This document shows positions 24,534 to 33,977 of a DNA stretch of 64,000 nt, in pieces. The position numbers were made by a program, and so were the translations under genes. Below the pieces are notes generated by a model. That model did not search any database and was not told where the DNA came from. It saw only the letters and a list, made by a program, of their open reading frames with translations. The stretch is from Salinispirillum marinum (GTDB taxonomy: Bacteria > Pseudomonadota > Gammaproteobacteria > Pseudomonadales > Natronospirillaceae), in assembly GCF_042651565.1 (NCBI RefSeq), contig NZ_JBHSDF010000004.1, one strand, 5' to 3'. How positions within the stretch are numbered: the first letter of the stretch is position 1; each line of letters opens with the position of its first letter.

Positions 24534-26255
24534 ATGCGCGCCAGCCGCTATTTATCCGCTACTTTAAAAGAAACGCCCACCGATGCCGTGGTGATCAGCC
24601 ACCAGCTTATGTTGCGCGCAGGTATGATCCGCAAGTTGGCATCGGGTTTGTACACTTGGTTACCAACGGGCTTGCGGGTACTTAAGAAAGTTGAACGTAT
24701 TGTACGTGAAGAAATGAATCGCTCCGGCTCCCTTGAAGTCGTCATGCCCGTCGTGCAAGACGCTGACTTATGGCAAGAGTCCGGTCGCTGGCAGGCCTAT
24801 GGCCCTGAGCTGTTGCGCATGAAGGATCGGCATGACCGCGACTTCGTGTTAGGGCCAACGCATGAAGAAGTGATCACGGATTTGGCGCGCAATGAATTGA
24901 CCAGCTACAAACAACTGCCAATCAGCTTCTATCAAATTCAAACCAAGTTTCGTGATGAGATTCGCCCACGGTTTGGGGTTATGCGCTCACGCGAATTCAT
25001 TATGAAAGACGCCTACTCATTCCATGTCGGTGAAGACAGTCTGCACGATGAGTACATGAACATGCATGCGACCTACTGTCGTATTTTTGACCGTTTGGGT
25101 CTGGATTACCGCGCGGTGCAGGCAGACTCGGGTTCTATTGGTGGTTCCGGTAGTCAAGAATTCCATGTTTTGGCGGATTCTGGTGAAGACGACATTGCCT
25201 TCAGCACAGAAAGCAACTACGCCGCCAATATTGAAATGGCGGAAGCCATTGCCGTGGGTGAACGTGCCGCACCAACCGCCGAACTTGAGAAGAAGGCCAC
25301 ACCCAACGCACGGACCATCGCCGACCTGGTAAACGATTACGGAATACCCATTGAGAAAACGGTGAAGACCCTTGTGGTGAAAGCCTCCGATGAAGTCGGA
25401 GAACCTTTGGTTGCTTTGTTGATTCGTGGTGACCACGAATTGAATGAAATTAAAGCCGAAAAGCTGCCCGAGGTCGCCGCCCCCCTCACCTTCGCGACCG
25501 AAGCTGAAATTCGTGCCGCTTTTGGTGCTGGTCCTGGCTCGCTCGGCCCGATTGGTTTGGATTTGCCGGTGATCATCGACCGAAGCGTGGCATTGTGCAG
25601 CGATTTCTCCGCCGGTGCCAACGAAGACGGCATGCATTATTTCAACATCAACTGGGACCGCGACTTACCGTTGCCTCCGGTGGCTGATTTGCGCAATGTG
25701 GTGGCTGGCGACCCGAGCCCGGATGGCAAAGGTGTGTTGGAAATTCGTCGTGGTATTGAAGTGGGCCATATTTTCAAGCTGCAAGACAAGTATTCTGCCG
25801 CTATGAAGGCGCGTGTGTTGGATGAAAACGGCAAAGAAGTCACCATGGCGATGGGTTGCTACGGCATTGGTGTTACGCGTGTCGTGGCGGCGGCGATTGA
25901 ACAAAACCACGATGAAAATGGCATTATCTGGGCCGACAGCATAGCGCCGTTCCATGTAGGCATTGTGCCGTTGAACGCACATAAGTCGCCTGAGGTGATG
26001 GCCACCGCTGAGGCGCTGTACGACGAGCTGACGGCCATGGGCATTGAAGTGTTGTTAGATGACCGCGATAAGAAAACAAGCCCAGGCGTGAAATTTGCCG
26101 ACATGGAGTTGATGGGCATTCCGCACCGCATCGTTGTCAGCGACCGTGGTTTGGAAGCGGGCCAAATTGAATACAAACATCGTCGCGCCAGCGAGAAAGA
26201 AGAATGGCCATTGGCAGGAATTGCGCAAGCGCTGGCAGAACGTATCAAGGTGTAA
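24534..26255 (+). CDS. proS: Prolyl-tRNA synthetase
   Basis: 573 aa, the bacterial-type ProRS length (E. coli 572). It is a class II synthetase that charges tRNA-Pro. Class II motif 2 and 3 regions are visible (FRDEIRPRFGVMRSREFIMKD; AMGCYGIGVTRVVAAAIEQN). The central editing insertion (~residues 225-400; TVKTLVVKASDE, ALLIRGDHELNEIKAEKL) that clears Ala-tRNA-Pro is present. The C-terminal anticodon-binding domain ends at residue 573. Confidence 0.98.
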   Translation: MRASRYLSATLKETPTDAVVISHQLMLRAGMIRKLASGLYTWLPTGLRVLKKVERIVREEMNRSGSLEVVMPVVQDADLWQESGRWQAYGPELLRMKDRHDRDFVLGPTHEEVITDLARNELTSYKQLPISFYQIQTKFRDEIRPRFGVMRSREFIMKDAYSFHVGEDSLHDEYMNMHATYCRIFDRLGLDYRAVQADSGSIGGSGSQEFHVLADSGEDDIAFSTESNYAANIEMAEAIAVGERAAPTAELEKKATPNARTIADLVNDYGIPIEKTVKTLVVKASDEVGEPLVALLIRGDHELNEIKAEKLPEVAAPLTFATEAEIRAAFGAGPGSLGPIGLDLPVIIDRSVALCSDFSAGANEDGMHYFNINWDRDLPLPPVADLRNVVAGDPSPDGKGVLEIRRGIEVGHIFKLQDKYSAAMKARVLDENGKEVTMAMGCYGIGVTRVVAAAIEQNHDENGIIWADSIAPFHVGIVPLNAHKSPEVMATAEALYDELTAMGIEVLLDDRDKKTSPGVKFADMELMGIPHRIVVSDRGLEAGQIEYKHRRASEKEEWPLAGIAQALAERIKV

Positions 26256-26333
26256 ACCGTCAGTCTTTCCACACGGCAGGAAGGTAAAGCCTGCCGTTGG
26301 TACATGGTAGACAGGGCACCGTCACGTTGGAGC

Positions 26334-26560
26334 GGTATAGCCTGCCGTGGGACACCTACCTGATGGGCTTTCGGGTTATGCCTCCGGCGCTCCACGGCAG
26401 GCCGGGAGTCGCGCCTTGAGGCATAATCCCTGCGCCCCTCGCGCCGACACCGGCATTGCCTGCGAGCCACATAAGCTCGCTCTAGACTATGCCGCCCAAC
26501 GCGACTGATCACCTCAATTCACATATGTGCTCTAAAAGCCATTGGTTCCAGCGCGGCTGG
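26334..26560. repeat. Long inverted repeat, left arm (about 227 bp)
   Basis: This stretch reappears in inverse orientation at 27149-27376 with many exact blocks, among them CTCCACGGCAGGCCGGGAGT, GACTGATCACCTCAA and CTCTAAAAGCCAT. Inside is a hairpin, GGGTTATGCCTC / GAGGCATAATCCC. The two arms frame the CBS-domain gene. Confidence 0.85.
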
Positions 26561-26614
26561 GCTCATTCAAATCGGCAACAAAATTTCCTAAAAGCCGTCG
26601 GCAGTGGCACCTTT

Positions 26615-27010
26615 CTAACGTGATTCAGACAACGCCCTTAACACATCAGAGCGACGAATCTCCCCGACGAGCTTACCGTTCTGGATGACGGGATAAATCT
26701 TGGGTCTTGGCTGCGCCATCATTTGCGCTAATTCAATAATAGACATGTCTGGTGCCACGCTGAGCAGTGTTTTACTCATCACATCGCTCACCAGTGCATC
26801 TGATTGGTGATATCGACCTTCCAGCAACTGGCGCAGACAGTCTTGTTCCGAGACAAAACCAATGGGTCTATGCTCTTCATCGACCACTGCACAGCCGGGT
26901 AAATTCCATTTCAACAGATGTTTAACAGTTTCAGAAACGGTTTGATTTGCAAACACCGTTTTTGTCGTGGTCAGCATGTATTGAGCAACGGTTTTAGCTT
27001 CAACATTCAT
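26615..27010 (-). CDS. CBS-domain protein
   Basis: 131 aa made of two CBS repeats (about residues 8-60 and 72-128): TVAQYMLTTTKTVFANQTVS and VSDVMSKTLLSVAPDMSIIE. Paired CBS domains bind adenosyl nucleotides and act as energy or ligand sensors. ATG 27010 follows AAGGAG at good spacing. No effector domain is attached. The gene sits alone between the two arms of a long inverted repeat (26334-26560 and 27149-27376), an unusual setting for a housekeeping gene. Confidence 0.85.
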   Translation of the reverse strand: MNVEAKTVAQYMLTTTKTVFANQTVSETVKHLLKWNLPGCAVVDEEHRPIGFVSEQDCLRQLLEGRYHQSDALVSDVMSKTLLSVAPDMSIIELAQMMAQPRPKIYPVIQNGKLVGEIRRSDVLRALSESR

Positions 27011-27148
27011 GGTCTTGCTCCTTTTGGTATGCGTCAAAAACAGTATAGACCTTTATCGCCTATCCATCTGCGTTAGATCAGATTCTGGAAAGAAAAATTA
27101 GCCAATAGCTGTCTCGTTGTTTTCAGTAAACAGCCGAGCTTTAAGATA

Positions 27149-27376
27149 CCAGCCACCCTGGAAGACATGGCTTTTAGAGAACATATGTGCGTTGAGGTGA
27201 TCAGTCACATTGGGCGGTGTAGCCTAGAGTGGGCGTGTAAGTAAAACCATGCCTTCCCGTTGCTGGCGCGAGGGGCGTAGGGATTATGCCTCAAGGCGTG
27301 ACTCCCGGCCTGCCGTGGAGCGCCGGAGGCATAACCCGAAAGCCTATCGGGTAGGTGTCCCTCGGCACACTGTACC
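27149..27376. repeat. Long inverted repeat, right arm (about 228 bp)
   Basis: Inverse copy of 26334-26560, with small differences spread along its length. It contains GGGATTATGCCTCAAGGCG and CGCCGGAGGCATAACCCGAA. No frame in it looks protein-coding. Confidence 0.85.
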
Positions 27377-27502
27377 TGTCAGCGTTAAAGGTGGCTGATT
27401 ATATCGACGAATGCCACCAAAAATGCGACAGCGCACTGTGCGATGCCCCCCAACTTCGCTACACTACGGGGCCTTCATCGATTGATCGAGTGACCTGAAT
27501 CC

Positions 27503-30500
27503 ATGTTACCCAAGCTGTCGGAATTAAGCCCCGTTCAACAGGAATATCAAGCCTACCTGCGCGCCGTCAAAGCCGCCGGATTTCGTGGTGAACTTGCCCC
27601 GGACTATGCCACCCGCACCGTCTTATCCACCGACAACTCAATCTATCAAGTCCTGCCGCAAGCCGTGGTGTTTCCTTGTGATGCGGAAGACATACAAATA
27701 TTGACGCGCCTTGCCAACACAGCACCTTATGAAAACATCGTCCTCAGTGCGCGAGGCGGTGGTACCGGCACCAATGGCCAATCGTTAACGGACGGCATTG
27801 TGGTCGATTTATCGCGCCACATGAATCGTATTTTAGAAATCAACGCCAAGGAACGCTGGGTACGCGTGCAAACCGGCGTCGTCAAAGACCAATTAAACGC
27901 CGCACTGAAACCGCATGGTTTATTTTTTGCCCCGGAACTCTCCACCAGCAACCGCGCCACCATTGGCGGAATGATCAACACCGACGCCAGCGGCCAAGGC
28001 TCGGTCGCCTATGGCAAAACCCGCGACCACGTACTGGAACTCACCACCGTATTGGGTGATGGCACAGTGCTGCACAGCCAAGCCATGTCCGATGTGGATC
28101 TGGAAACCTACTGCAGTAAACCCGGCCGCGTGGGCGAGATCCACCGCACCGTTTGCGCGATTTGGAACCAACATGAAAGCGCCATAAAGGCCAAGTTTCC
28201 ACCTCTAAACCGCTGCTTGACCGGCTACGACCTTGCGCACATCCGCGATGAAGAAGGCCACTTCAACCTGAATAATATCCTGTGCGGCTCCGAAGGCACC
28301 TTGGGTTTTATTACCGAAGCTAAACTCAATCTGCTGGTAATTCCTAAAACATCGGCGCTGGTTAACGTATTTTACGACAGCTTTGAAAGCTCACTGCGTG
28401 ACGCCCAAGCGCTCATGTCACAGCAGCCAACGTCCATTGAAACGGTGGATAACGTCGTGTTGAACCTTGCCAAAGGCGACATTGTTTGGCACAGCGTTAA
28501 GGAATACTTCCCCGACTCCGCCGGCGATATTCAGGGCATCAACTTGGTGGAATATACCGCCGAGAGTGATGAAGAACTGAACGCCAAAATCAACACCATG
28601 GCCGCGCATTTAAACAGCGTACAAGGACAGCCAGGCCAACCGACGGGATACAGCATTGCCCGTGGCACGGACGCGGTGAATAAGGTTTGGGGCATGCGCA
28701 AGAAGTCGGTTGGCTTGTTGGGCAACGCAAAGGGTGAGGCGCGCCCTATTCCGTTCGTGGAAGACACCGCCGTACCGCCAGAGAACCTGGCCGATTTCAT
28801 TATGGAGTTTCGTGCGGTATTGGATGGTAACAACCTGAAATATGGCATGTTTGGCCATGTGGACTGCGGGGTACTGCACGTTCGCCCGATGCTCGATATG
28901 AAAGATCCCGCACAAGCCTTGCAAGTTCGGGTGATCACCGAAAAAGTGGTGGCCTTGGTGCGTAAATACAACGGCCTGTTGTGGGGCGAACACGGCAAAG
29001 GCGTTCGCTCTGAATTCGCGCCTGAATTCTTTGGTGAGCTTTATCCGGTATTGCAACAGATCAAAGCGGTGTTTGATCCGCGTAACCAGTTCAACCCCGG
29101 AAAAATCGCCACCCCGCAAGCCGATATTGCCCTGTTGAAAATTGATGAAGTGACCATGCGTGGCGAATTGGATAGCACTATTCCCGTACAAGTGTGGGAC
29201 CAATTTTCCGACGCCAACTACTGCAACGGCAATGGCGCTTGTCACAACTGGAACCCCGACGACTTTATGTGTCCGTCGTGGAAAGCGACACGTGATCGTC
29301 GTCAAACACCCAAAGGCCGCGCCTCCTTGATTCGGGAATGGGAACGGCAACTGGCCGACCGTGGCATCAGTACAACCGATTTAACCGCCGAAGCTCGGTC
29401 ACAGTCTGCTTTGTTCACACTTCCCGGAAAACTGTTTAGAACCCTCAGTGAACGCCTGGCGCGTCGTCGCGGCGACACCGACTTTAACCAGGAAATTCAC
29501 GACAGCATGATGGGCTGTTTGGCGTGTAAATCCTGTACTGGACAATGCCCCATCAAGGTCAACGTGCCCGAGTTCCGGTCTCGGTTTCTAGAGATTTATT
29601 ACAGCCGGTATTTGCGTCCGTTGAAGGACTATTTCATTGGCAGTTTAGAATATGTGATTCCTTTTTTTGCACCGGTACGCGGGCTATACAACGTGCCGAT
29701 GCGCTCAGCACCCGTGAAATGGCTGCTGGCTAAGACGGCCGGTATGGTCGATAGCCCCTTGATCAGCCGTACGAATTTGAAAAAGGCTATTACCCAACGC
29801 AACATCCCCTGGGCGAACGCGCAGACGCTGGCTGAGTTGTCGGTAGAGCAGCGCGCCAAGGCGGTCATTCTGGTACAGGATGCGTTCACGACATTTTTTG
29901 ATACGGACACGGTGTTGGATGTCCTCAATACGCTGCAAAAGCTGGGGTTTTATCCGCTGGTGATGCCTTTCCAACCCAACGGTAAGCCATTGCATGTGCA
30001 TGGGTTTCACAGGGCCTTTGAACGAGCAGCAAAAAACCATACGCAGTGGTTGCAAGGGCTTTCAGGTTTCGATATTCCCTTTATCGGTGTCGATCCCAGC
30101 ATGGCGCTGACCTTCCGGTCGGAATATCGTAAGCTCTTGGGTGATGATGCGGTGCCTGATGTTCTGCTGGTGCAGGAGTTTTTAGCCCAGCGGTTGCCTG
30201 CGGCCGGTCTGTTGAAAAGCGATGAGCCGTATTACTTGTTGGCGCATTGTACGGAGAGCACGAATGCGGCACCCAGTATTCGCCAATGGCAGCAGGTGTT
30301 TGCTTCGCAAGGTTTTCGTTTGGAAATTCTGAGTGCAGGCTGCTGTGGTATGGCAGGCACTTATGGGCATGAGACACGTAATCGCGCTAATAGTGAGGCG
30401 ATTTACGATCAGTCATGGCGGCGTTATGTGGAAGACCCGGCGAAATCTGATCGCCTTGTGGCATCAGGGTATTCTTGCCGCACGCAAAGCAAGCGGCTAT

Positions 30501-30550
30501 CGGATACGACATTGCCGCATCCTTTGAGTTTACTTAATCAACTACTTTGA
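27503..30550 (+). CDS. ydiJ: FAD/Fe-S dehydrogenase, YdiJ-type D-2-hydroxyglutarate dehydrogenase
   Basis: 1015 aa, close to E. coli YdiJ (1018). It has an N-terminal FAD-binding type 4 domain (~45-290; SARGGGTGTNGQSLTDG), a FAD-oxidase C-terminal domain (~300-540; GEHGKGVRSEFAPEFFG), and a C-terminal iron-sulphur part (CLACKSCTGQCPIKVNVPEF, then LAHCTESTN and SAGCCGMAGTYGHE as in CCG domains). The family oxidises D-2-hydroxyglutarate, a side product of serine synthesis. It is a single-gene unit. Confidence 0.9.
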   Translation: MLPKLSELSPVQQEYQAYLRAVKAAGFRGELAPDYATRTVLSTDNSIYQVLPQAVVFPCDAEDIQILTRLANTAPYENIVLSARGGGTGTNGQSLTDGIVVDLSRHMNRILEINAKERWVRVQTGVVKDQLNAALKPHGLFFAPELSTSNRATIGGMINTDASGQGSVAYGKTRDHVLELTTVLGDGTVLHSQAMSDVDLETYCSKPGRVGEIHRTVCAIWNQHESAIKAKFPPLNRCLTGYDLAHIRDEEGHFNLNNILCGSEGTLGFITEAKLNLLVIPKTSALVNVFYDSFESSLRDAQALMSQQPTSIETVDNVVLNLAKGDIVWHSVKEYFPDSAGDIQGINLVEYTAESDEELNAKINTMAAHLNSVQGQPGQPTGYSIARGTDAVNKVWGMRKKSVGLLGNAKGEARPIPFVEDTAVPPENLADFIMEFRAVLDGNNLKYGMFGHVDCGVLHVRPMLDMKDPAQALQVRVITEKVVALVRKYNGLLWGEHGKGVRSEFAPEFFGELYPVLQQIKAVFDPRNQFNPGKIATPQADIALLKIDEVTMRGELDSTIPVQVWDQFSDANYCNGNGACHNWNPDDFMCPSWKATRDRRQTPKGRASLIREWERQLADRGISTTDLTAEARSQSALFTLPGKLFRTLSERLARRRGDTDFNQEIHDSMMGCLACKSCTGQCPIKVNVPEFRSRFLEIYYSRYLRPLKDYFIGSLEYVIPFFAPVRGLYNVPMRSAPVKWLLAKTAGMVDSPLISRTNLKKAITQRNIPWANAQTLAELSVEQRAKAVILVQDAFTTFFDTDTVLDVLNTLQKLGFYPLVMPFQPNGKPLHVHGFHRAFERAAKNHTQWLQGLSGFDIPFIGVDPSMALTFRSEYRKLLGDDAVPDVLLVQEFLAQRLPAAGLLKSDEPYYLLAHCTESTNAAPSIRQWQQVFASQGFRLEILSAGCCGMAGTYGHETRNRANSEAIYDQSWRRYVEDPAKSDRLVASGYSCRTQSKRLSDTTLPHPLSLLNQLL

Positions 30551-30687
30551 CCTGCCGATGCCGGTATTCCAGAGGTTAGGTGGACCCTTTGTTGGGACGC
30601 CCCCAAGAGGCCTCACCGAATACATCACGAATCGATTAAGCAGCGACCTTAGGTGTCGCTTAAAATGAAAAAGATGATGGAGCAAGA

Positions 30688-32040
30688 ATGACTAGCTGGA
30701 CCCCAAGTAGTTGGAGAGAAAAACCCGTAAAGCAGATGCCAACGTATCCTGATGCGGCTGCCTTGGCAGCCGTTGAAGAGCGGCTGCGCACCCGCCCACC
30801 CATGGTATTTGCTGGCGAAGCCCGCCAGTTGCGTGCCGACCTATCGGAAGTCGCTCAAGGCAAAGCGTTTTTGCTGCAAGGCGGCGACTGCGCCGAAAGC
30901 TTTCAAGAGTTCCGTGCCGACAACATTCGTGACACCTTCAAAGTGCTACTGCAAATGGCCGTGGTGTTGACCTTTGGTGGTCAGAAAAAGGTGGTCAAAA
31001 TCGGCCGCATGGGTGGCCAATTCGCCAAACCGCGTTCTGGTGACACCGAAACCATTGATGGCGTCACCCTACCCAGCTATCGTGGTGACATCATCAATGG
31101 CATTGGCTTCACCGAAGCAGACCGCACACCCGACCCGGAACGCATGTACAAAGCCTATGAACAGTCGGTAGCCACGGTAAACCTGCTGCGCGCCTTTGCG
31201 CAAGGCGGCTTGGCCGATTTACATCAAGTGCATCAATGGAACCTCGGTTTCGTCGATAAGACCCCGAACTCCGAGCGTTACCAATCACTGGCGAACCGCA
31301 TTGACGACACGCTGTCCTTCATGAGCGCCTGTGGCATCAGTCCGGACAATACACCACAAATTCGTGAGACCTCGTTCTACACCTCGCACGAAAGCTTACT
31401 GCTGCCCTACGAAGAAGCGTTTACACGCCAGGATTCATTAACTGGCCACTGGTACGACACCTCGGCGCACATGCTATGGATCGGTGACCGCACCCGTCAG
31501 CCCGAGGGCGCACACGTCGAGTTTGCGCGCGGCATTCACAACCCCATTGGCCTGAAAGTAGGCCCAACCACCAGCGATGAAGACCTGATCAAACTCATCG
31601 GCATACTGAACCCCAAGAACGATCCTGGTCGTTTGAACCTGATTGTACGTATGGGTGCAAGTAAAATTGCTGAACACTTCCCGCGCTTGCTGCGTTTGGT
31701 GACGAAAGAAGGCTTTAACGTGGTGTGGTCGTCAGACCCAATGCATGGCAACACCATCAAGGCCAGCAATGGCTACAAAACGCGCCGGGCGGAAGATGTG
31801 TTATCCGAAGTGAAGCAGTTTTTTCAAATTCACCACGCCGAAGGCACCTACGCTGGCGGGGTGCATTTTGAAATGACCGGACGCAATGTGACCGAATGCA
31901 CCGGCGGTGCCTTCGACATCACGGAAAGCGATTTGGCCGACCGGTATCACACGCATTGCGACCCACGCTTGAACGCCGACCAAGCGTTAGAACTAGCGTT
32001 CTTGATCGCCGATGAATTGAAATCGCTGCGCCATTTATAG
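30688..32040 (+). CDS. Class II 3-deoxy-7-phosphoheptulonate (DAHP) synthase
   Basis: 450 aa. It joins phosphoenolpyruvate and erythrose 4-phosphate at the entry to the shikimate pathway. It belongs to the class II (plant/mycobacterial type) family: QGGDCAESFQEF (metal Cys), GRMGGQFAKPRS, WIGDRTRQPEGAHVEF, WSSDPMHGNTIKA and GGVHFEMTGRNVTEC. The start ATG 30688 follows GGAGCAAG. A GCGACC-TTA-GGTGTCGC hairpin lies in the 5' region at about 30643-30660; I saw no leader peptide that would make it a clear attenuator. Confidence 0.95.
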   Translation: MTSWTPSSWREKPVKQMPTYPDAAALAAVEERLRTRPPMVFAGEARQLRADLSEVAQGKAFLLQGGDCAESFQEFRADNIRDTFKVLLQMAVVLTFGGQKKVVKIGRMGGQFAKPRSGDTETIDGVTLPSYRGDIINGIGFTEADRTPDPERMYKAYEQSVATVNLLRAFAQGGLADLHQVHQWNLGFVDKTPNSERYQSLANRIDDTLSFMSACGISPDNTPQIRETSFYTSHESLLLPYEEAFTRQDSLTGHWYDTSAHMLWIGDRTRQPEGAHVEFARGIHNPIGLKVGPTTSDEDLIKLIGILNPKNDPGRLNLIVRMGASKIAEHFPRLLRLVTKEGFNVVWSSDPMHGNTIKASNGYKTRRAEDVLSEVKQFFQIHHAEGTYAGGVHFEMTGRNVTECTGGAFDITESDLADRYHTHCDPRLNADQALELAFLIADELKSLRHL

Positions 32041-32046
32041 CGCCAT

Positions 32047-32084
32047 TAAAAACCCGCTGAATTAACCCTCAGCGGGTTTTTCGT
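32047..32084. terminator. Bidirectional terminator, DAHP synthase/greB
   Basis: Stem AAAAACCCGCTGA / TCAGCGGGTTTTT with a seven-base loop and T-runs on both strands. It overlaps the last codons of greB (32062). Confidence 0.9.
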
Positions 32085-32550
32085 AATTAATCTCGACCAC
32101 ATACCAAACCGCATCGCCCTTAGGGGTTTTAACGACTGCCTCATCATCCACCGCTTTCTTCAACAAAGCGCGCGCCATGGGTGAATCGATGGAAATGTAG
32201 TCTGTTCGGCCAAAAATCTCATCGTACCCGACAATGCGAAACCGTTTAGTGTCGCCCTCGTCGTTTTCTACCGTGACCCACGCGCCAAAAAACACCCGCC
32301 CTTCTTGTTGTGGCGAATAGTCCACCACCTTTAAATACTCAAGGCATTTTCGTAAATAGCGCACGCGGCGATCAATCTCGCGCAAGCGTTTCTTGTTGTA
32401 TTGGTAGTCGGCGTTTTCGCTGCGATCACCCAAGCTGGCCGCCCAAGTGACTTTCTTCGTCACTTCCGGCCGCTCGCGCCGCCACAGCTCGTCCAGCTCT
32501 GCTTTCAAGGCGTCATACCCGGCGCGGGTAATCAACGGGGTTTTGCTCAT
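32062..32550 (-). CDS. greB: Transcription elongation factor GreB
   Basis: 162 aa. An N-terminal coiled coil reaches into the RNA polymerase secondary channel (residues ~1-75; the tip acidic residues lie in GDRSENADYQYNKKRLREID) and an FKBP-like C-terminal domain follows (~85-158; GRTDYISIDSPMARALL). It rescues backtracked polymerase by stimulating transcript cleavage. The basic tip patch and length point to GreB rather than GreA. It is convergent with the DAHP synthase gene. Confidence 0.95.
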   Translation of the reverse strand: MSKTPLITRAGYDALKAELDELWRRERPEVTKKVTWAASLGDRSENADYQYNKKRLREIDRRVRYLRKCLEYLKVVDYSPQQEGRVFFGAWVTVENDEGDTKRFRIVGYDEIFGRTDYISIDSPMARALLKKAVDDEAVVKTPKGDAVWYVVEINYEKPAEG

Positions 32551-32604
32551 GCTTTTTTAAACCTTCACGACCGAAGTCAAGAATCGCCTTGACGGAAAAT
32601 TAAT

Positions 32605-32647
32605 ATGATATGTCATCTAAAAACACATTTTTTAAATGATATATCAT
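32605..32647. promoter_or_regulatory. Pair of palindromic operators ATGATATRTCAT
   Basis: ATGATATGTCAT (32605-32616) and ATGATATATCAT (32636-32647) are 31 bases apart centre to centre, about three helical turns. The second ends four bases before the ATG at 32652. This is a typical dimer-pair operator for a small HTH regulator. Confidence 0.6.
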
Positions 32648-32651
32648 TCAT

Positions 32652-32759
32652 ATGTATCAGGCTGAACAGTATAGAGAGCGCCTTGGGCAAGACCTACGCG
32701 GTGCCCGTAAACGCCGTAAATGGTCGGTACGCAAAGTCCATAAAGTACTGGTGTGCTGA
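32652..32759 (+). pseudogene. Remnant of an XRE/HipB-like HTH regulator
   Basis: 35-codon frame MYQAEQYRERLGQDLRGARKRRKWSVRKVHKV ... stop. The LGQDLRGARKRRKWS part looks like the first helix of an XRE-type helix-turn-helix antitoxin or repressor, but the recognition helix and the rest are missing. It follows a pair of palindromic operators at the right distance for autoregulation. It is most simply read as a truncated relic. A functional micro-peptide is possible but has no support. Confidence 0.4.
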
Positions 32760-32828
32760 CGGGAGACTTTTAAAGGCAGATTGGTGAGCGCCCTTAAGCC
32801 TTAACGGGCGCTTTACAGCCTTTGCGCT

Positions 32829-33350
32829 TTAATGCCCGTGCGATCTACTCATTTCAGCATTCGGGTGCTGCACGGGGGCTTGCAGATTTTGTTCTGACCC
32901 ATCGTCGAACTGCAATGTCATTTGTACTACTTGGCCGTCCTGCAACGGTGCTTTCAAGCCAATTAACATAATGTGGTATCCGCCGGGCTGCAATGTGGCT
33001 GATTCGCCAGCCGGAACGTCAATGGATGACACCCGACGCATTTGCATGACGCCATCCACCCTATTGTGCGTGTGCAATTCCACGACTTCCGCAATGTCAC
33101 TGTATACCGCAATCAATTGGCGATCTTCTGAGGTGGTATTTTCCAACCGCATAAAGGCAGCAGTATTGGGTTGCATAGGTGGCATCAAGCGTACATAGGG
33201 GTGATGAATCATCACACCGGATGTACCGTAATGGCTGCTGTCGTGATCTTTATCGTGCGGACTGCCATGGTCCATTGCAACAGCCAAAGGCGCCAACATT
33301 GCGGCGGCGCATACCAATAGTACTTGAATCTTCGCTTTCAGGTGTTTCAC
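32829..33350 (-). CDS. PCu(A)C-family periplasmic copper chaperone
   Basis: 173 aa with an N-terminal signal peptide (about residues 1-25, ending ...LAPLAVA), a His-rich segment (DHGSPHDKDHDSSHYG) and a PCuAC domain. Copper ligands fit the H(M)-Xn-M-Xn-HxM pattern: VELHTHNRVDGVMQMRRV and GGYHIMLIGL. It delivers Cu(I) to the CuA site of cytochrome oxidase together with SCO. GTG 33350 has GGAG nine bases upstream. It is the last gene of a three-gene minus-strand operon. Confidence 0.85.
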   Translation of the reverse strand: MKHLKAKIQVLLVCAAAMLAPLAVAMDHGSPHDKDHDSSHYGTSGVMIHHPYVRLMPPMQPNTAAFMRLENTTSEDRQLIAVYSDIAEVVELHTHNRVDGVMQMRRVSSIDVPAGESATLQPGGYHIMLIGLKAPLQDGQVVQMTLQFDDGSEQNLQAPVQHPNAEMSRSHGH

Positions 33351-33378
33351 GGACTGGTTCTCCAACTCAACTAAAATT

Positions 33379-33975
33379 CTAAAGCGTATCTTGCAACGCC
33401 TTTAAAAGCGCATCAGGGCGTTGATCATGGTGCACAATATGGGCTAACTGCCCGGTTCGGTCGATGACGTAGAGACTAGAGCTATGATCGACGGAATAAC
33501 GACCGGATTCATCAGGCGTACCATAATGCCAAGCGACCCCGTATTGCTGCCCGACGCGCTGTAATTCAGCCACAGTTCCCGTAATGCCCTGCAAACGCGG
33601 ATGAAAAAACTGCGCATATTCATGCAGCCGTTCCGGCGTATCGCGCTGTGGATCCACGCTGATAAACACGGGCACGATCGCTGCCTGCTGTTCGTCTGAA
33701 AGTTGGCGAATGGACTGATTCATTACCGCCAACGACGTCGGGCATACATCCGGGCAATAGGTATAGCCGAAGTACATCACCACAATTTGCCCGGCATAAT
33801 CAGACAATTGAAACGTCGCATCCTGCATGGTGAGTACAAAATCGCCGCCCGGTGGCGGCGCTGCCACAGACGAACGTTCGTTTACCCTATCCGTATTGCG
33901 GATCAGCAATAAAGCAGCAAGTGCGACCAATAACGCGGCCACCAACAGCATTAAGCCTTGATTCAGTCGCGTCAT
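33379..33975 (-). CDS. SCO-family copper metallochaperone
   Basis: 198 aa. An N-terminal membrane anchor (about residues 8-25) is followed by a thioredoxin-like SCO domain with the copper-binding CPDVC in YFGYTYCPDVCPTSL and a later histidine in VDHSSSLYVID. It assembles the CuA centre of cytochrome c oxidase. It lies between the FixH-like gene (2-base gap) and PCuAC (28-base gap). The oxidase genes themselves are not in this window. Confidence 0.92.
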   Translation of the reverse strand: MTRLNQGLMLLVAALLVALAALLLIRNTDRVNERSSVAAPPPGGDFVLTMQDATFQLSDYAGQIVVMYFGYTYCPDVCPTSLAVMNQSIRQLSDEQQAAIVPVFISVDPQRDTPERLHEYAQFFHPRLQGITGTVAELQRVGQQYGVAWHYGTPDESGRYSVDHSSSLYVIDRTGQLAHIVHHDQRPDALLKALQDTL

Positions 33976-33977
33976 GG

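Noticed and set aside
25017..25637. 206-codon antisense frame in proS
   Set aside because: It is a shadow of the proS reading frame without homology I recognise.
26256..26614. Possible protein frame reading through the left inverted-repeat arm
   Set aside because: The frame overlaps proS in antisense and is low-complexity Arg-rich; the stretch is better explained as repeat DNA.
32605..32787. 60-codon frame overlapping the twin operators
   Set aside because: It starts inside the operator and uses a different frame from the XRE-like peptide, which has the better composition and position.
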